Source: Haplosporangium gracile
Taxonomy: Eukaryota > Mortierellomycota > Mortierellomycetes > Mortierellales > Mortierellaceae
DNA: 25,980 nt
Direction: 5' to 3'
Assembly (NCBI GenBank): GCA_015499985.1
Contig: JAAAUF010000467.1
Coordinates: 6,236-32,215 of the forward strand
Position 1 is the stretch's first letter; every line of letters begins with the position of its first letter. This document shows positions 1 to 9,331 of this stretch, one piece after another. Position numbers and translations under genes: made by a program. The notes under the pieces are model-generated. The model was not told where the DNA came from and did not search any database. It saw only the letters and a list, made by a program, of their open reading frames with translations.

Positions 1-52
1 TGTTGTATACGATCTGTGTGGTTTATGAGGTTGTGAAATAGTCTATGGTGAT

Positions 53-1635
53 TTATGCAATGGATGTATTGTACTCTTTGGGAGAAGGTGCAGAATTTCT
101 TCTGAGCTGGACCAGGAAGCCTGTGTGCCCGATGGGCATGTGAAGGGGCCGGCAAACCCATCCGACAGCATCATCAGGGATATGATCGGCAGCCGTGGTG
201 GCGGATCCTTGGATACCATCTCCAGATGACTGCTGAAGGGGTGAGACGTCTCCAAAGCCACCGACATGGACTCTGCCCTTGACTTTGCTCCTGACAGCGG
301 CCGATCTGACACTCCACTCCTTCCAGCCTACTTCAAGGACCTTCTCGACCGAATATCCAGAGCCGTTCATTCGCATCCACTGAACGAGTTCCAGGACCTG
401 GGACATGTTCACCATGTAAAGACACATGGGTCGATCGGGTTTTAAGAGGGGTAAGAGATCTCCAAGGACTGTTAGGGTATCTGGCAGGTCGAGGCTGATG
501 GCGTCGTATTGGTGGCCTTTGGGGTGAGGGTTGGGAGGCAGGACCTCGTTGGCCTCTGTCAGTTCCTTGCGCTTGAGCTCCAATGCCGTCATTGGTTTTC
601 CGTCCTTGTTCAGAGCAATAGAATCCTGCTCCTGAGTCGATGACGATCCTGATCCCGGAAAGTGGTTTTGACCCTGGTCTTCACCAGTCAGGCGCTTGAT
701 GACCCGCTGAAGTCCGCCAACAGATCTCCAGAACGTGATTCCAGGACGGTACATGCCTCTCCAGAAGCGCTCAATGTTTTGTTCAGCCTGGAGAGAGTGG
801 TTATTCCGAATGTCGACGGTATCGAGATGCGATCCGGGGCCAAGGATGGCTCGTTGGATGTACATTGTCATGGATCCGTTTCCCGTTCCTGCTTCGAGGA
901 CGTGTGCACCTGGGAAAAGGTCGAGGAGGTGGACGGCTGTGGTGGCATCCTTGGGGTACATGATGCTTGCCTGCCTCTTTACTCTTGTCGAGTACCTAAG
1001 TTTTTGGAAGATGTCACACAAAAGTTGTTTTTGTCAGGATTGGAGAGGGTGCCTTCATTTCTCGATGATGTGACAGATTGAACAGCTTATGCTATTTCTG
1101 AAAGCTTACTCGTCGAGGCTAGGCCAGTGGAGGGAGAACTTTGCGCCCAGTTGTGTTTCAACGGTCGAGAGAGGGGTCTTTCCGATCATGGAGTCGTGGT
1201 TCAAGCGACCGACATGGTTATCCCTGAAACCACCTTTCTGACAATCATAGATAAAGAACAAGGATGGTTGATCAGTAATCGATACAGCGATAGATCATTT
1301 AACTAAACAAAAACTATTGTTTGAAGTAATTGAATAAAAATAATCTGCAAAAAACTCACCCGTAGAGGTCCGACGAGTCGTCGTTCACCTTTACTGTCAT
1401 TAATAATAATAACATCCCCGTATTGGAATCTGGGATCGACATGAGGCAAGACCTTTGGTGGCTCCTCTGGCTCTGTTGCTTCTGTTCCTGCTGATGGTGT
1501 TGTGGCGGTTGTCAAAGCTCTTGCGGTGAACTTGGTTGCAAGGGTGGATGCTGCTCTGGTACGACCCAGCAGCATGTGTGATACCCATCCTGGATATGAG
1601 GACAGTAGACACCGTCCTGATACTCCTGAAATCAT
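53..1635 (-). CDS. Mitochondrial TRM61-type tRNA (adenine-58-N1)-methyltransferase
   Basis: Exons (minus strand) are 1635-1360, 1237-1110 and 995-53, giving 448 aa; introns are 122 and 114 nt with GTGAGT/CAG and GTAAGC/TAG ends. The family transfers a methyl group from S-adenosylmethionine to N1 of adenine 58 in the tRNA T-loop. Seen: an N-terminus rich in R, S, T and A with almost no acidic residues (about 1-50), which looks like a mitochondrial presequence; a short beta domain (FQYGD...LVGPL, about 70-92); the family motif YPKDA; SAM motif I EAGTGNG at 169-175; ISLDLP, the usual motif IV region; and a C-terminal W-x-VR followed by GHTGFL. About 70 polar residues are inserted between the early SAM motifs and ISLDLP. 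The only AG acceptor that keeps frame into exon 3 is at 997-996, and it restores SLDEYSTRVKRQ. It resembles human TRMT61B more than the cytosolic TRM61 partner of TRM6. The methyltransferase family is firm; mitochondrial targeting and A58 specificity are inferred. Confidence 0.85.
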
Positions 1636-1865
1636 GATGTTCCTGCTAGTTCTTTGGTCGGCAAAAAGTTGGTTTGGAATGAAAAAAGATCTCTTCTTTT
1701 ATTTTCAAGATCTCTTTCTCTTTTCATTTGCCTAAAAAAAAATGTCGAAGTGACTGGCTATTCAACGCTCCTCGTGTCCCCTCACTCGTGAAGGTCCAAG
1801 CCCAAAACTCTTCTCTTCGCTTTTTACTCCATTAACACTCTCTCACGCTCGCAACACAACCAGCA
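1636..1865. promoter_or_regulatory. 230-bp divergent promoter between TRM61-like and LCMT1 genes
   Basis: The two start codons point away from each other and are only 230 bp apart, so both promoters and 5' leaders must lie here. The plus-strand side just before LCMT1 is C/T-rich with CTCTCTCACG-like runs ending in CAACACAACCAGCA, a typical fungal leader. No convincing TATA box is visible. Confidence 0.6.
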
Positions 1866-3742
1866 ATGTCTGGAGGAATGGGAAACAGGAGTTCACCTAC
1901 TTGGCCAGGACCACGCAGAATGGGAGGATCTGGAGCACCTGGAGCACCTGGAGCAGCACCGGGAAGAGGTCCTTTTCCTCCCTCAATGATGCACGACGAA
2001 CCACAGGTCGCGCGGGACGACGTAATCAAAGGCACCGACGACGACGCCATCATTAGTAAACTGTACGCAGCGCAGTAACTGTCTCAAAGGAGCTGGCATA
2101 TAATAATGCGAGGAGTATCACACTCGCTGACGTGAACGACATTTCTCTTGTTTTTTTCGTTAATGATGTATTAGGTCTGCGGTGAACCTTGGGTACTTGG
2201 ATGATCCCTTTGTGAAGCACTTCGTTAAGCGCCCGTCGCGTCGTCCTCCATTGATCAACCGAGGCTCCTACCTTAGAGCACGATCGTTGGACACATTCAC
2301 GGAACAGTTTATTAAGAACGACATCATGCCGAGCTCAATAACGACTACAACAACGACGACTACATCACCTACATCTGCGACCACACAATCCGCATCAATT
2401 CCCTCTCCTACAACAACAGCCACAGCAACCACGCCTGCTGCAGGGATCAAGAAACAGATTGTGTCATTGGGATGCGGTTCTGACACCAGATACTTCAAAT
2501 TCAAGGTACTACGGCAAAATGGCTTGGAAATCCAGCGTACGTGTTTAGAATAAGCACTCTGTTGACTGACATCGTTTCCTATTTTTGATCCCTTACGATT
2601 TACACAGACCAAAGGTCTTTCGGCGCACAAGTACTTTGAGATTGACTTTCCAGAGTCGACAGCCAAGAAGGCGGTTGTGATTAAGAAGAATAAGGCTTTC
2701 ACGGACATTATTGGAGACCCAGACTTGAGACTCGGTATGGAATACGTTATCAAGATAAGCACTCAGTTTGTGTCATGCGTGATCTCGCCAGGGCGCCCCA
2801 TGGTTCTAACATTTTTTTTTTTGTATGCTTATAAATATGTGATGGCTGATTAGGTCTGGGAGGAACTGAACTGTATTCAAAGGATTACTGTCTGCTGTCG
2901 GGCGACTTGCGCGAGTTCACAGAATCTATCGTCCCTAAACTCAAGGCTCAAGGTTTTGACACCAGGTACCGAATCATTGCCTTCAAATATCAGTTGATAA
3001 ATATGACTCCAGTTACACTCATAATCTCACTCAAACATTTTTTATTATTATTCATGTAGCTTACCAACGCTCTTCCTCTCGGAGTGTGTGCTGATTTACA
3101 TCCAACCAGGAGATTCAGACGCAATCGTGAACTGGGTCGGGACCAACATGGATGCTTCGTTGTTTGTCGTCTATGAGCAGATCAACCCGACCGACGCCTT
3201 TGGCGCAATGATGCTCAGGAACCTCAAGGTACTTTCCGCCGCCTTGAAACCAATACCTACAACCTCTCACTCCGACATGCTTCAATTCTAGAAAGTCTGC
3301 CATCTGTACTAATCACTTTTCGAATCGCATTTTGCATATATGATTTTTCAGGCACGACAGATTGAGTTGCCAGGGATCCATGCGTATCCGTCATTGAAGA
3401 GTCAGGAGGAGCGCTTCACTTCACGGGGTTGGCAGGCTGCCAAAGCTGTCAACATGAACAAGCTCCATGAATCTCTTTCCGAACAGGAATTGAAGCGGTA
3501 AGTTATTTTAACACGCACGCATCCAATTTCTCTTCATTTGCTCAATCACTAATCTCCATACATGATCTGGATGTGCGGAAAAAAATAGGATATCAAGTCT
3601 GGAAATTTTTGACGAGATAGAAGAGTGGCAACTTCTGGCGGACCATTATTGTGTCGCTTGGGCATATCAAGCCAAACCCCAGCAGTCAGAACCCCGCCGC
3701 GCTCAGCTAATCCATATTTTAGCCAACGCAGTATCGTCATAA
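1866..3742 (+). CDS. PPM1: Leucine carboxyl methyltransferase 1 (PP2A methyltransferase)
   Basis: Seven exons: 1866-2074, 2175-2505, 2608-2734, 2854-2965, 3060-3228, 3352-3497 and 3589-3742 (415 aa). The family methylates the C-terminal leucine of the protein phosphatase 2A catalytic subunit, using SAM, and so controls which regulatory B subunits bind. Seen: a Gly/Pro-rich N-terminus (about 1-45); the family signature [16 protein letters not shown] from about residue 71; [11 protein letters not shown] at about 92-102; SAM motif [14 protein letters not shown] at 166-179; [19 protein letters not shown]; and a closing DHYCVAWAY that aligns with the HYC-x-x-WA end of human LCMT1. Residues about 122-161 are a Thr/Ser-rich insertion not usual in the family. 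The exon 1 donor at 2075 (GTAACT) is chosen over an earlier GTAAAC because only the former keeps frame. Divergent from the TRM61-like gene and convergent with the nucleoporin gene. Confidence 0.92.
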
Positions 3743-3825
3743 ACAATCATTCCCGCGGTCTTTGCAAAAAATATTGTAAAACAAGAAAAAATCAATGTGT
3801 CTAAGAAAAAAAATGAAGGTCGAGG

Positions 3826-3831
3826 TTTATT
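3826..3831 (-). terminator. AATAAA poly(A) signal of the Nup50-like gene
   Basis: An exact AATAAA on the minus strand, 31 nt past the nucleoporin stop codon. Cleavage downstream of it would fall inside the 3' region of the convergent LCMT1 gene, whose stop is at 3742, so the two transcripts probably overlap at their 3' ends. Confidence 0.6.
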
Positions 3832-3861
3832 AATGAATCGACCGGGCCGGAAAGGAGGCTA

Positions 3862-6224
3862 TTATGTGGATTGGCCAGCTTCTAGAGCTTGGAGGAGCTC
3901 ATGAGCCGTCTGCTCCTCCTTGACACGCAGCATAAACCGCTTTGGTTTCCCATTCTCAATCGCAAAGATTGTGAGTGTGTTCTTATTCCGCTGAGGTGGC
4001 ATTCCTGGAATAATCCAACCTATAATATCGAATTGAGCACAACGCGAGAGAAATAATTAGCGGCCAAATTCTCTAAGCTTCAGTAGCACAGAAATAACAA
4101 AAAAAGAAGGAAGGAGACATACTGTTGATGGTGACCAAACCGGTGCCACCGATTCTCATAATCATCCGACGCTTCTTCGAAACCGTATGTTCGTTGACCC
4201 GGAACTGGCCAATACCCAGATCCTTGTGCTCGTTATTCTCGGTGACAAACAACTTAGCTCGGACTTCGTATAGCGTCTGCTCGTCTTCTTCGCCCTTTCT
4301 AGAATCGACTAGTTCCGACTTTGTATCGTCAGGCACCCGCTCCTTATCGCCATGATTACTGCTGCTCGATGCTGCGTTGATCGTTGAAGATGAGGCAGCA
4401 CCAGTCATTTGTGAATTCGAGGGTGTCTGGAACACAAAAGGTTTTGGCGTGGTAGAAGGCGATCCTGACGCAGGTGAACCGAAAGATGATCCTCCTGACA
4501 TGGATCCTGACCGCCCAGTCGAAAAGGGCTTTGGCTGGAACGAGAATGGTTTGTTTGTAGTCGCTGAGGACGAGTTTGCGAACGCGTTTGTCGAAGGCGA
4601 GGCCGATGAAGAAGTTGAAAATGGAGTATTAGTCGTCACGGTTGAAGAAAACGGCAAGCCAAAGGGATGAACAGCCGACGACGAAGATGATGACATCGCA
4701 GATCCGTTTATTCCAGAATTGTTGTTGTTATTAATCCATGCAGCTGAAGAGGTCGGGTTCCTGGGTGGGTCAATGGCTCCCTTGATAGACGACGATCCAA
4801 ATCCAAACAAACCGCTTCCTGCGAGATTTGCAAAGGGGGAGGATGTTAAAGGTGCCTGGATCGATCCTGATGCTGCTGATGTTGTATCTCCTGGTACTGC
4901 GTTCGCTCCAAGTCCTGAAAACGTCTTTTTCACGGGAGTGATGTCACCTAAGCAAATGTTAGTTAACAGGTTCGTCAGATCCGTGGAATCGATTGTCAAA
5001 TGCAAGGCGGATAGATGGTGGTTGTCATTGCTTACTGGTATCGGCGCCACTCAAGACAATGGTCTGGGGCTCTTCGATTCCCGGGTATTGTTTCTTCACT
5101 TTCTTGCGCTGTTCAATATAGGCCTCAAAAGCTCCAGCAAGATTCGTAGTGGCGTTGTGCTCCAAATCACGCTGAATCCGTTTCAGAAACCCCAGATTGA
5201 CTCCGCGAAGTGACCGTTCGTATCCTTCCCGGTCAATTGTGAGTGGCTCAGCAGGGGCTGGTGCGGGTGTTGTAATGGCGAGGGCGTTGGCGTTGCTACC
5301 AATGTTAAACGTAAAAGCTCCTTTGGCGAGAATAGAACTGGATAATGACACGACTGGTGCTGTACCCGGCTTTGTGGTCGCTGTGCTCGTAACGGTGATA
5401 CCCGCCCTTCCAGGTTGTTGCTTTTGTTTTGTTGCTGTGTCTGTTGTCGTTGATGCTGATGTTGCCTTCCCTATTGAGTCTAAGCAATTATGGATGTTAT
5501 GATTAGCATTAAAGTAGAGGTTCTTGCGCAAGTACTGAATAATGAGGGGTTGACAACCAATGAAACCATTTGATGCAACGTTGAACATACCGCTGCCAAA
5601 CTGTAATCCAGCAGAAGGACTCTGGGCTACTCCTGAGATCCCTGTGTTCTTCACTGGAGTTCCGCTAAAAGATATGTTTGCGAACGGATTGTTGGATGAC
5701 GATGCTGCTTTTGAACTAGGCGACGATGATGACAAGCTTAGGGTCGAAGATTGTGATGCTGTTGGTGAAAGTCTTTTACCATCGTCGCTTAAGTTGGATA
5801 ACGTCTAATGGAGTCAGGTAATAAAAAAGTAAGACATAAAAAACTGTGAGTACAAAAACACTGGCATGGCATTTTTGGTGGCGATTTTGAATGCCCAATA
5901 AGTCCATTTGCACTCTTCCCGTGAACTTTTCGAAGCTATACCTTTGATCCCAAGCGCCGCAAGACTTTCATTCTGTAAGTAGCATGTCGTCAGGATGCAT
6001 AATGAGACATAAGTGAAAAAGCGCGCTTAGATACTTTTATCTCCGATAACTGAGGGTGCGAAATAGAAAAAGAAACAACAAAACCTGAAGAGATTGGCAT
6101 ACGGTCGTCTGGCGAGTTCATCGACCGATGCCATCTTGAATGTTCCCATCTGGGACCCCGAGTCCTGGTCTTCCTGGTCATAGTTGTCCTTTGTGAGCTG
6201 GTTGTCTGTGCCTCGTTTCGACAT
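3862..6224 (-). CDS. NUP50: Nuclear pore basket protein Nup50/Nup2 with Ran-binding domain
   Basis: Exons (minus strand) are 6224-6103, 5972-5942, 5804-5036, 4947-4123 and 4019-3862, giving 634 aa, or 608 aa if a 78-nt in-frame intron inside exon 3 is removed. Nup50/Nup2 is a mobile nucleoplasmic-side pore protein that binds importin-alpha and Ran and speeds cargo release. Seen: an N-terminal NUP50 motif (MSKRGTDNQLTKDNYDQED...GTFKMAS), which matches the importin-alpha-binding start of human NUP50; scattered FG-type motifs (GLFGFG, KPFSFQ, SSFGSP, KPFVFQ) in a Ser/Thr-rich middle; a conserved helical stretch YERSLRGVNLGFLKRIQ; PVKKTF; and a C-terminal RanBP1-type domain from about residue 529 (YEVRAKLFVTE, GIGQFRVNE, LTIFAIENGKPKRFMLRV). 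The aromatic residue common before the K/D-RG turn of Ran-binding domains is His here. The gene converges with LCMT1 (119 bp between stops) and lies just downstream of MMACHC on the same strand. Confidence 0.9.
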
Positions 6225-6417
6225 GGTGGGGGGAGATGGTGAATGCTGTTGTTGTCTGAAAGAGCAGCGGTGCCTGGCAAGGAGACAAAGAAAAACAAAA
6301 ACAAATAAAATGAGAGAAGGGGCCAACACCAAATACGCGAATGTGGATGAAATGAAATGAAATGATTTGGCAGTCACTCTTCATTGAGGGTCTCCTTAAT
6401 TGGTGGATTTTAACAGC
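6225..6417 (-). promoter_or_regulatory. Short MMACHC-to-NUP50 tandem intergenic region
   Basis: Only 193 bp separate the MMACHC stop from the NUP50 start on the same strand. They must hold the MMACHC 3' end and the NUP50 promoter and leader. Three tandem copies of the pentamer ATGAA lie at about 6347-6363 on the plus strand. The minus-strand sequence immediately before the NUP50 ATG is C-rich (CTCCCCCCACC). No AATAAA was found for MMACHC. Confidence 0.4.
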
Positions 6418-7496
6418 CTAGATAGGAGAAGTGCATTGCTCCTGGCCCTGCTGAAACTTGATGGCACACTCCTCCAAGAACTCGGGCTGCTTCTTGTAGT
6501 GGTATTGCATCTGGTTGTCAGAGTACCGCCAGGGAATCCAGTCCGGCCTGTCCTGCGTCAAACTCTGGCGGAACGCAACCCAATCCATCCAATCCTCCGC
6601 ATTCCATCCCTTCGTCAACAGCGCCGTCTTGGTCACCTCCAACGCCGCATTCCTGATCTCAATCTCCTCGGGTGTCAGCTTCTCAAACGCAGGATTGACT
6701 TCAATCGGCTTGGAATCCCTAGAATAGGTGCCCGTCTTGTTGGTTTCTGTGATCAACAACTCCTCATTGTCCGAGAGGTCATAGGGCAAATCAACCATCA
6801 CAATGGCCCGCATGCCGAACCAAGGCCCGTAGACAGGATGAACGTTCAAGAACGCAATAGGGTTGAAGTAGGCGAATCCCGCAGCCTGGGCAACGTGTTG
6901 AATAGGAAGCGTGGTGGTGGGAGGTGCGACAAATCCTGTAGGCTTTGATCCGGGCGAAGGTGTACCTGCAGGGGGTACCGTGACCCTCCAGTGCGAAAAG
7001 GCGACCGAGAATGCTGTCGTGAATTCCTGACCTTCCTTATCCGAATACAATTGAGCGTCCTGGAGGGCCTGAAGGGTGACTCTAGGGATGAGTCGCTCAC
7101 AGTAATGGTCCATGGGATCATTGGCCTCTGCCTCCGAGTTGAACTTTGAAGGGTGGTGCTGGGCGAGAAAGGTCTTCCAGAAGGTCTTGTGGCTTCCCAC
7201 GATGATAGACAGAGTCGACGTCTGGTTGAATGTCGGCATGGGGTTGCTCTGGCCAAGAGTTGTTGCGTTGTAGCTTTAGAGTACCATCAATGCCAAGTCC
7301 GTTTGTTCGTTAACAGCAGTTTCTTATGTGATAAAGCGGTTTGTGCAACACTTTGTGACTAATAGAAGAAAGAAAGAGAAAAAACGCACCTTTGAGCAGC
7401 AAAGGGATGGACGATGTCGAGGCCAAGCTGACCAAGGGATCTGCTGAGGGATGACAAAAAGATTCGCTTCTGTTCTGGGCTTGGTGTTACTGTCAT
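6418..7496 (-). CDS. MMACHC: MMACHC-like cobalamin-processing protein (cyanocobalamin decyanase/dealkylase)
   Basis: Two exons on the minus strand, 7496-7390 and 7273-6418, giving 320 aa (human MMACHC is 282). The intron is 116 nt (GTGCGT...AAAG). The family removes the upper axial ligand from incoming cobalamin in the cytosol, using glutathione or flavin, and passes the cofactor on for methionine synthase and methylmalonyl-CoA mutase. Seen: LDIVHPFAAQSYNATT, equivalent to human FEVYPFQVAWYNE and created exactly by the splice; DPMDHYCERL (human DPVDQC); HVAQAAGFAYF at about 162-172 (human HVAGAAYYY); HPVYGPWFGMR at 181-191 (human HPRFGGWFAIR), keeping the conserved Arg; and WNAEDWMDWVAFRQSLT near the end (human HWRDWTYRDAVT). 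The human proline-rich tail is missing. An in-frame ATG at residue 48 would drop the conserved start, so the spliced start is preferred. Assignment rests on several ordered motifs and is strong; activity is inferred. Confidence 0.88.
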
Positions 7497-7740
7497 GGCT
7501 GGTTCCCTGAAATGAGCGTGCGGTGTGTTTTTGAAATGAGATTGCAAGTGAAGTAGGAAAGAGAGAGGAGGAGTGAACTTCGCTCGCATAAACAAACATT
7601 AAAAAGTGTGACTTGATGTGTGCCTGAATCAAGAGACAGAGAGGTGGATGGCATTGAAGCTGTATGAGAAATATCTTCATAGACAACCATTAAACGATTC
7701 ATAGAATCTTTTTGGCTTGTTTTGAAAAAATAGCCTCTCT

Positions 7741-7761
7741 TTATATAAATATATATATAAT
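7741..7761 (-). promoter_or_regulatory. TATA-like A/T tract upstream of MMACHC
   Basis: An uninterrupted TATATAAATATATATATA-type tract lies about 245 bp upstream of the MMACHC start codon. It is the best TATA candidate in the divergent MMACHC-GPD region. A CCCCT pentamer, the stress-response element core in yeasts, lies at 7776-7780. Confidence 0.3.
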
Positions 7762-9135
7762 GCGCCTGGTTCCTCCCCCTTCTTCACCCATGTCTCATTA
7801 CCGCCATCATCGTACAACGCTAAGGAGAATGTTTTTTTTTGAAATGACGCGCCTCTTCCTTCTTTTTTCTTAGGAACATCGATTTGTCTAGGAAAATGGC
7901 GTTCTTCCTTTGACGTTCCCTTCGGAATATGAAAACAATTAGAGAAAGAAGAAGAAAGAGAGAGAACACGCCAATGCCATTATGCCAGTACCCTTGCCAA
8001 TGAGATCCACCCAAGCAAGTTGATAGCCAACTCGGCAAGCAAAAGATGCCGGGTTGTCGGGTTGCCAGGTGATTATCGGTTGATATGGTGCCACTCATAG
8101 TATCATTTCTTTCTTTTAAATTTCCTTTTTTTCACATTATCATGCGCTTGACCTTTTGTCAAAAGTGAGCTTCTGAGGGAATTTTTATTTTCTGTCGAAT
8201 CGGTGGTTGATCTTTGATAAGGATAAATCGCCCATGGTAGAGGGCATAGAGTGGAGGTTCGAATACTAGATAGCATGCGATACAAAACAAAAAAAAACGA
8301 TATAGGTTTGACTATTGAGCAAAGAATAAGAATGGGAAAGAGAGCTAGCTGACAATCAACGCTCCCACACTCCCACACTCTCACAATCATTCACAGCAAT
8401 ATGCCGGATCTGTCAGCGGGATGAAATTCGTCGGAGCCAGCTTCAAAATAAGAAAAAGTAACCGTTTGACCGTTTTGACACATGCTAGAAAGTTAGAAAG
8501 AGATAAAAAAAGTGATCGGCTGGTTGTTTCTTTTTTTAATATCGTTAGTAAGTTAGAACTATTGCCCAGTCGTTGTACACACATGCACACACATGGGCCA
8601 TGGTCCAGGCGGCTTACTTGCTGTCCTTTATGATTTTTGACTTTGTAATCTCAGGTGTCCCTCATCGGTCTTGTCTCTTCCTCGTCCGTCCTCTTGCGAA
8701 GAGTAGGAGAAATAAGGTCGTGCTCCCTTTCTCTTTATGATTACTACCATTGTACACACATATTCGGTTCCGACTCATCCATTCTACTCTCTGTTGTAAC
8801 ATATTGTAACATACCAGACAGACACCCATGCGTTGGGCAAGTACCGTTACAGTACATGGTGTGATTAGTTTAGCCCTTGCATCGGAAAGCACTGTGCGAA
8901 TGTTGAATTGTTATTTTATGATGTGTTCTGCATGTCTCGGGCACTCTTTGTCCGAAGCAACACAACGGACAAACACGAGGGAAGTAGTAGTGTGCCCTGT
9001 AATGCAAGGTAATATGGATTTTGCCCATGCCCATATGTCCACCACCCAGCACATGTGGTTGTCAAAGTGACTTTCTTGTCGGATGAGCTGGCTGCCGTTG
9101 AATTCCCTTTCTCTCTTTTCTCCACCTTCTTTTTA

Positions 9136-9145
9136 AGATAAAAAG
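9136..9145 (+). promoter_or_regulatory. TATA-like box of the GPD gene
   Basis: AGATAAAAAG lies about 190 bp upstream of the GPD start. It is followed by a T-rich run and then a long A/C-rich leader (CAACAAACAACAACAAC, later CACACACGCACACACACAAC) up to the ATG. Such T-rich then CA-rich architecture is typical of strongly expressed fungal genes. A CCCCT stress-element core occurs at 9217-9221. Confidence 0.35.
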
Positions 9146-9331
9146 GGCTTCATTTTTTTTTTTATTATTATTATTCTCATCACTTTCAACAAACAACAAC
9201 AACAGCAACAACTCTTCCCCTCATCAATTTTTACTGCCACCACCTACTACAAGCTACATTCGCTCGTCTCTCGACACTCATTCACAACACACCACCCAAC
9301 ACTTACCACACACACGCACACACACAACACA

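Larger units (their letters stand above)
7497..9331. other. Non-coding stretch between divergent MMACHC and GPD genes
   Basis: This 1.83-kb region separates two divergent genes. No reading frame in it shows family motifs or plausible splicing to a neighbour. Visible items are a TATA-like tract near MMACHC, poly-T and poly-A runs, a short tandem CCCACACT repeat near 8365-8382, an imperfect direct repeat TTGTAACATA at about 8796-8813, and ACACACATG repeats near 8577-8594. Two adjacent minus-strand open frames (8390-8103 and 8098-7820) begin with ATG but have T-rich, hydrophobic composition expected by chance in this DNA. It is best read as regulatory sequence for both genes. Confidence 0.5.

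Noticed and set aside
996..1081. Extending TRM61 exon 3 upstream through CDIFQKLR
   Set aside because: That frame hits a TGA at 1036-1034 and has no AG acceptor before it; the acceptor at 997-996 restores the family motif.
4377..5213. Long plus-strand open frames antisense to the nucleoporin gene
   Set aside because: They mirror the Ser/Gly/Thr-rich coding strand; the minus-strand frame holds NUP50 and Ran-binding motifs and proper splice sites.
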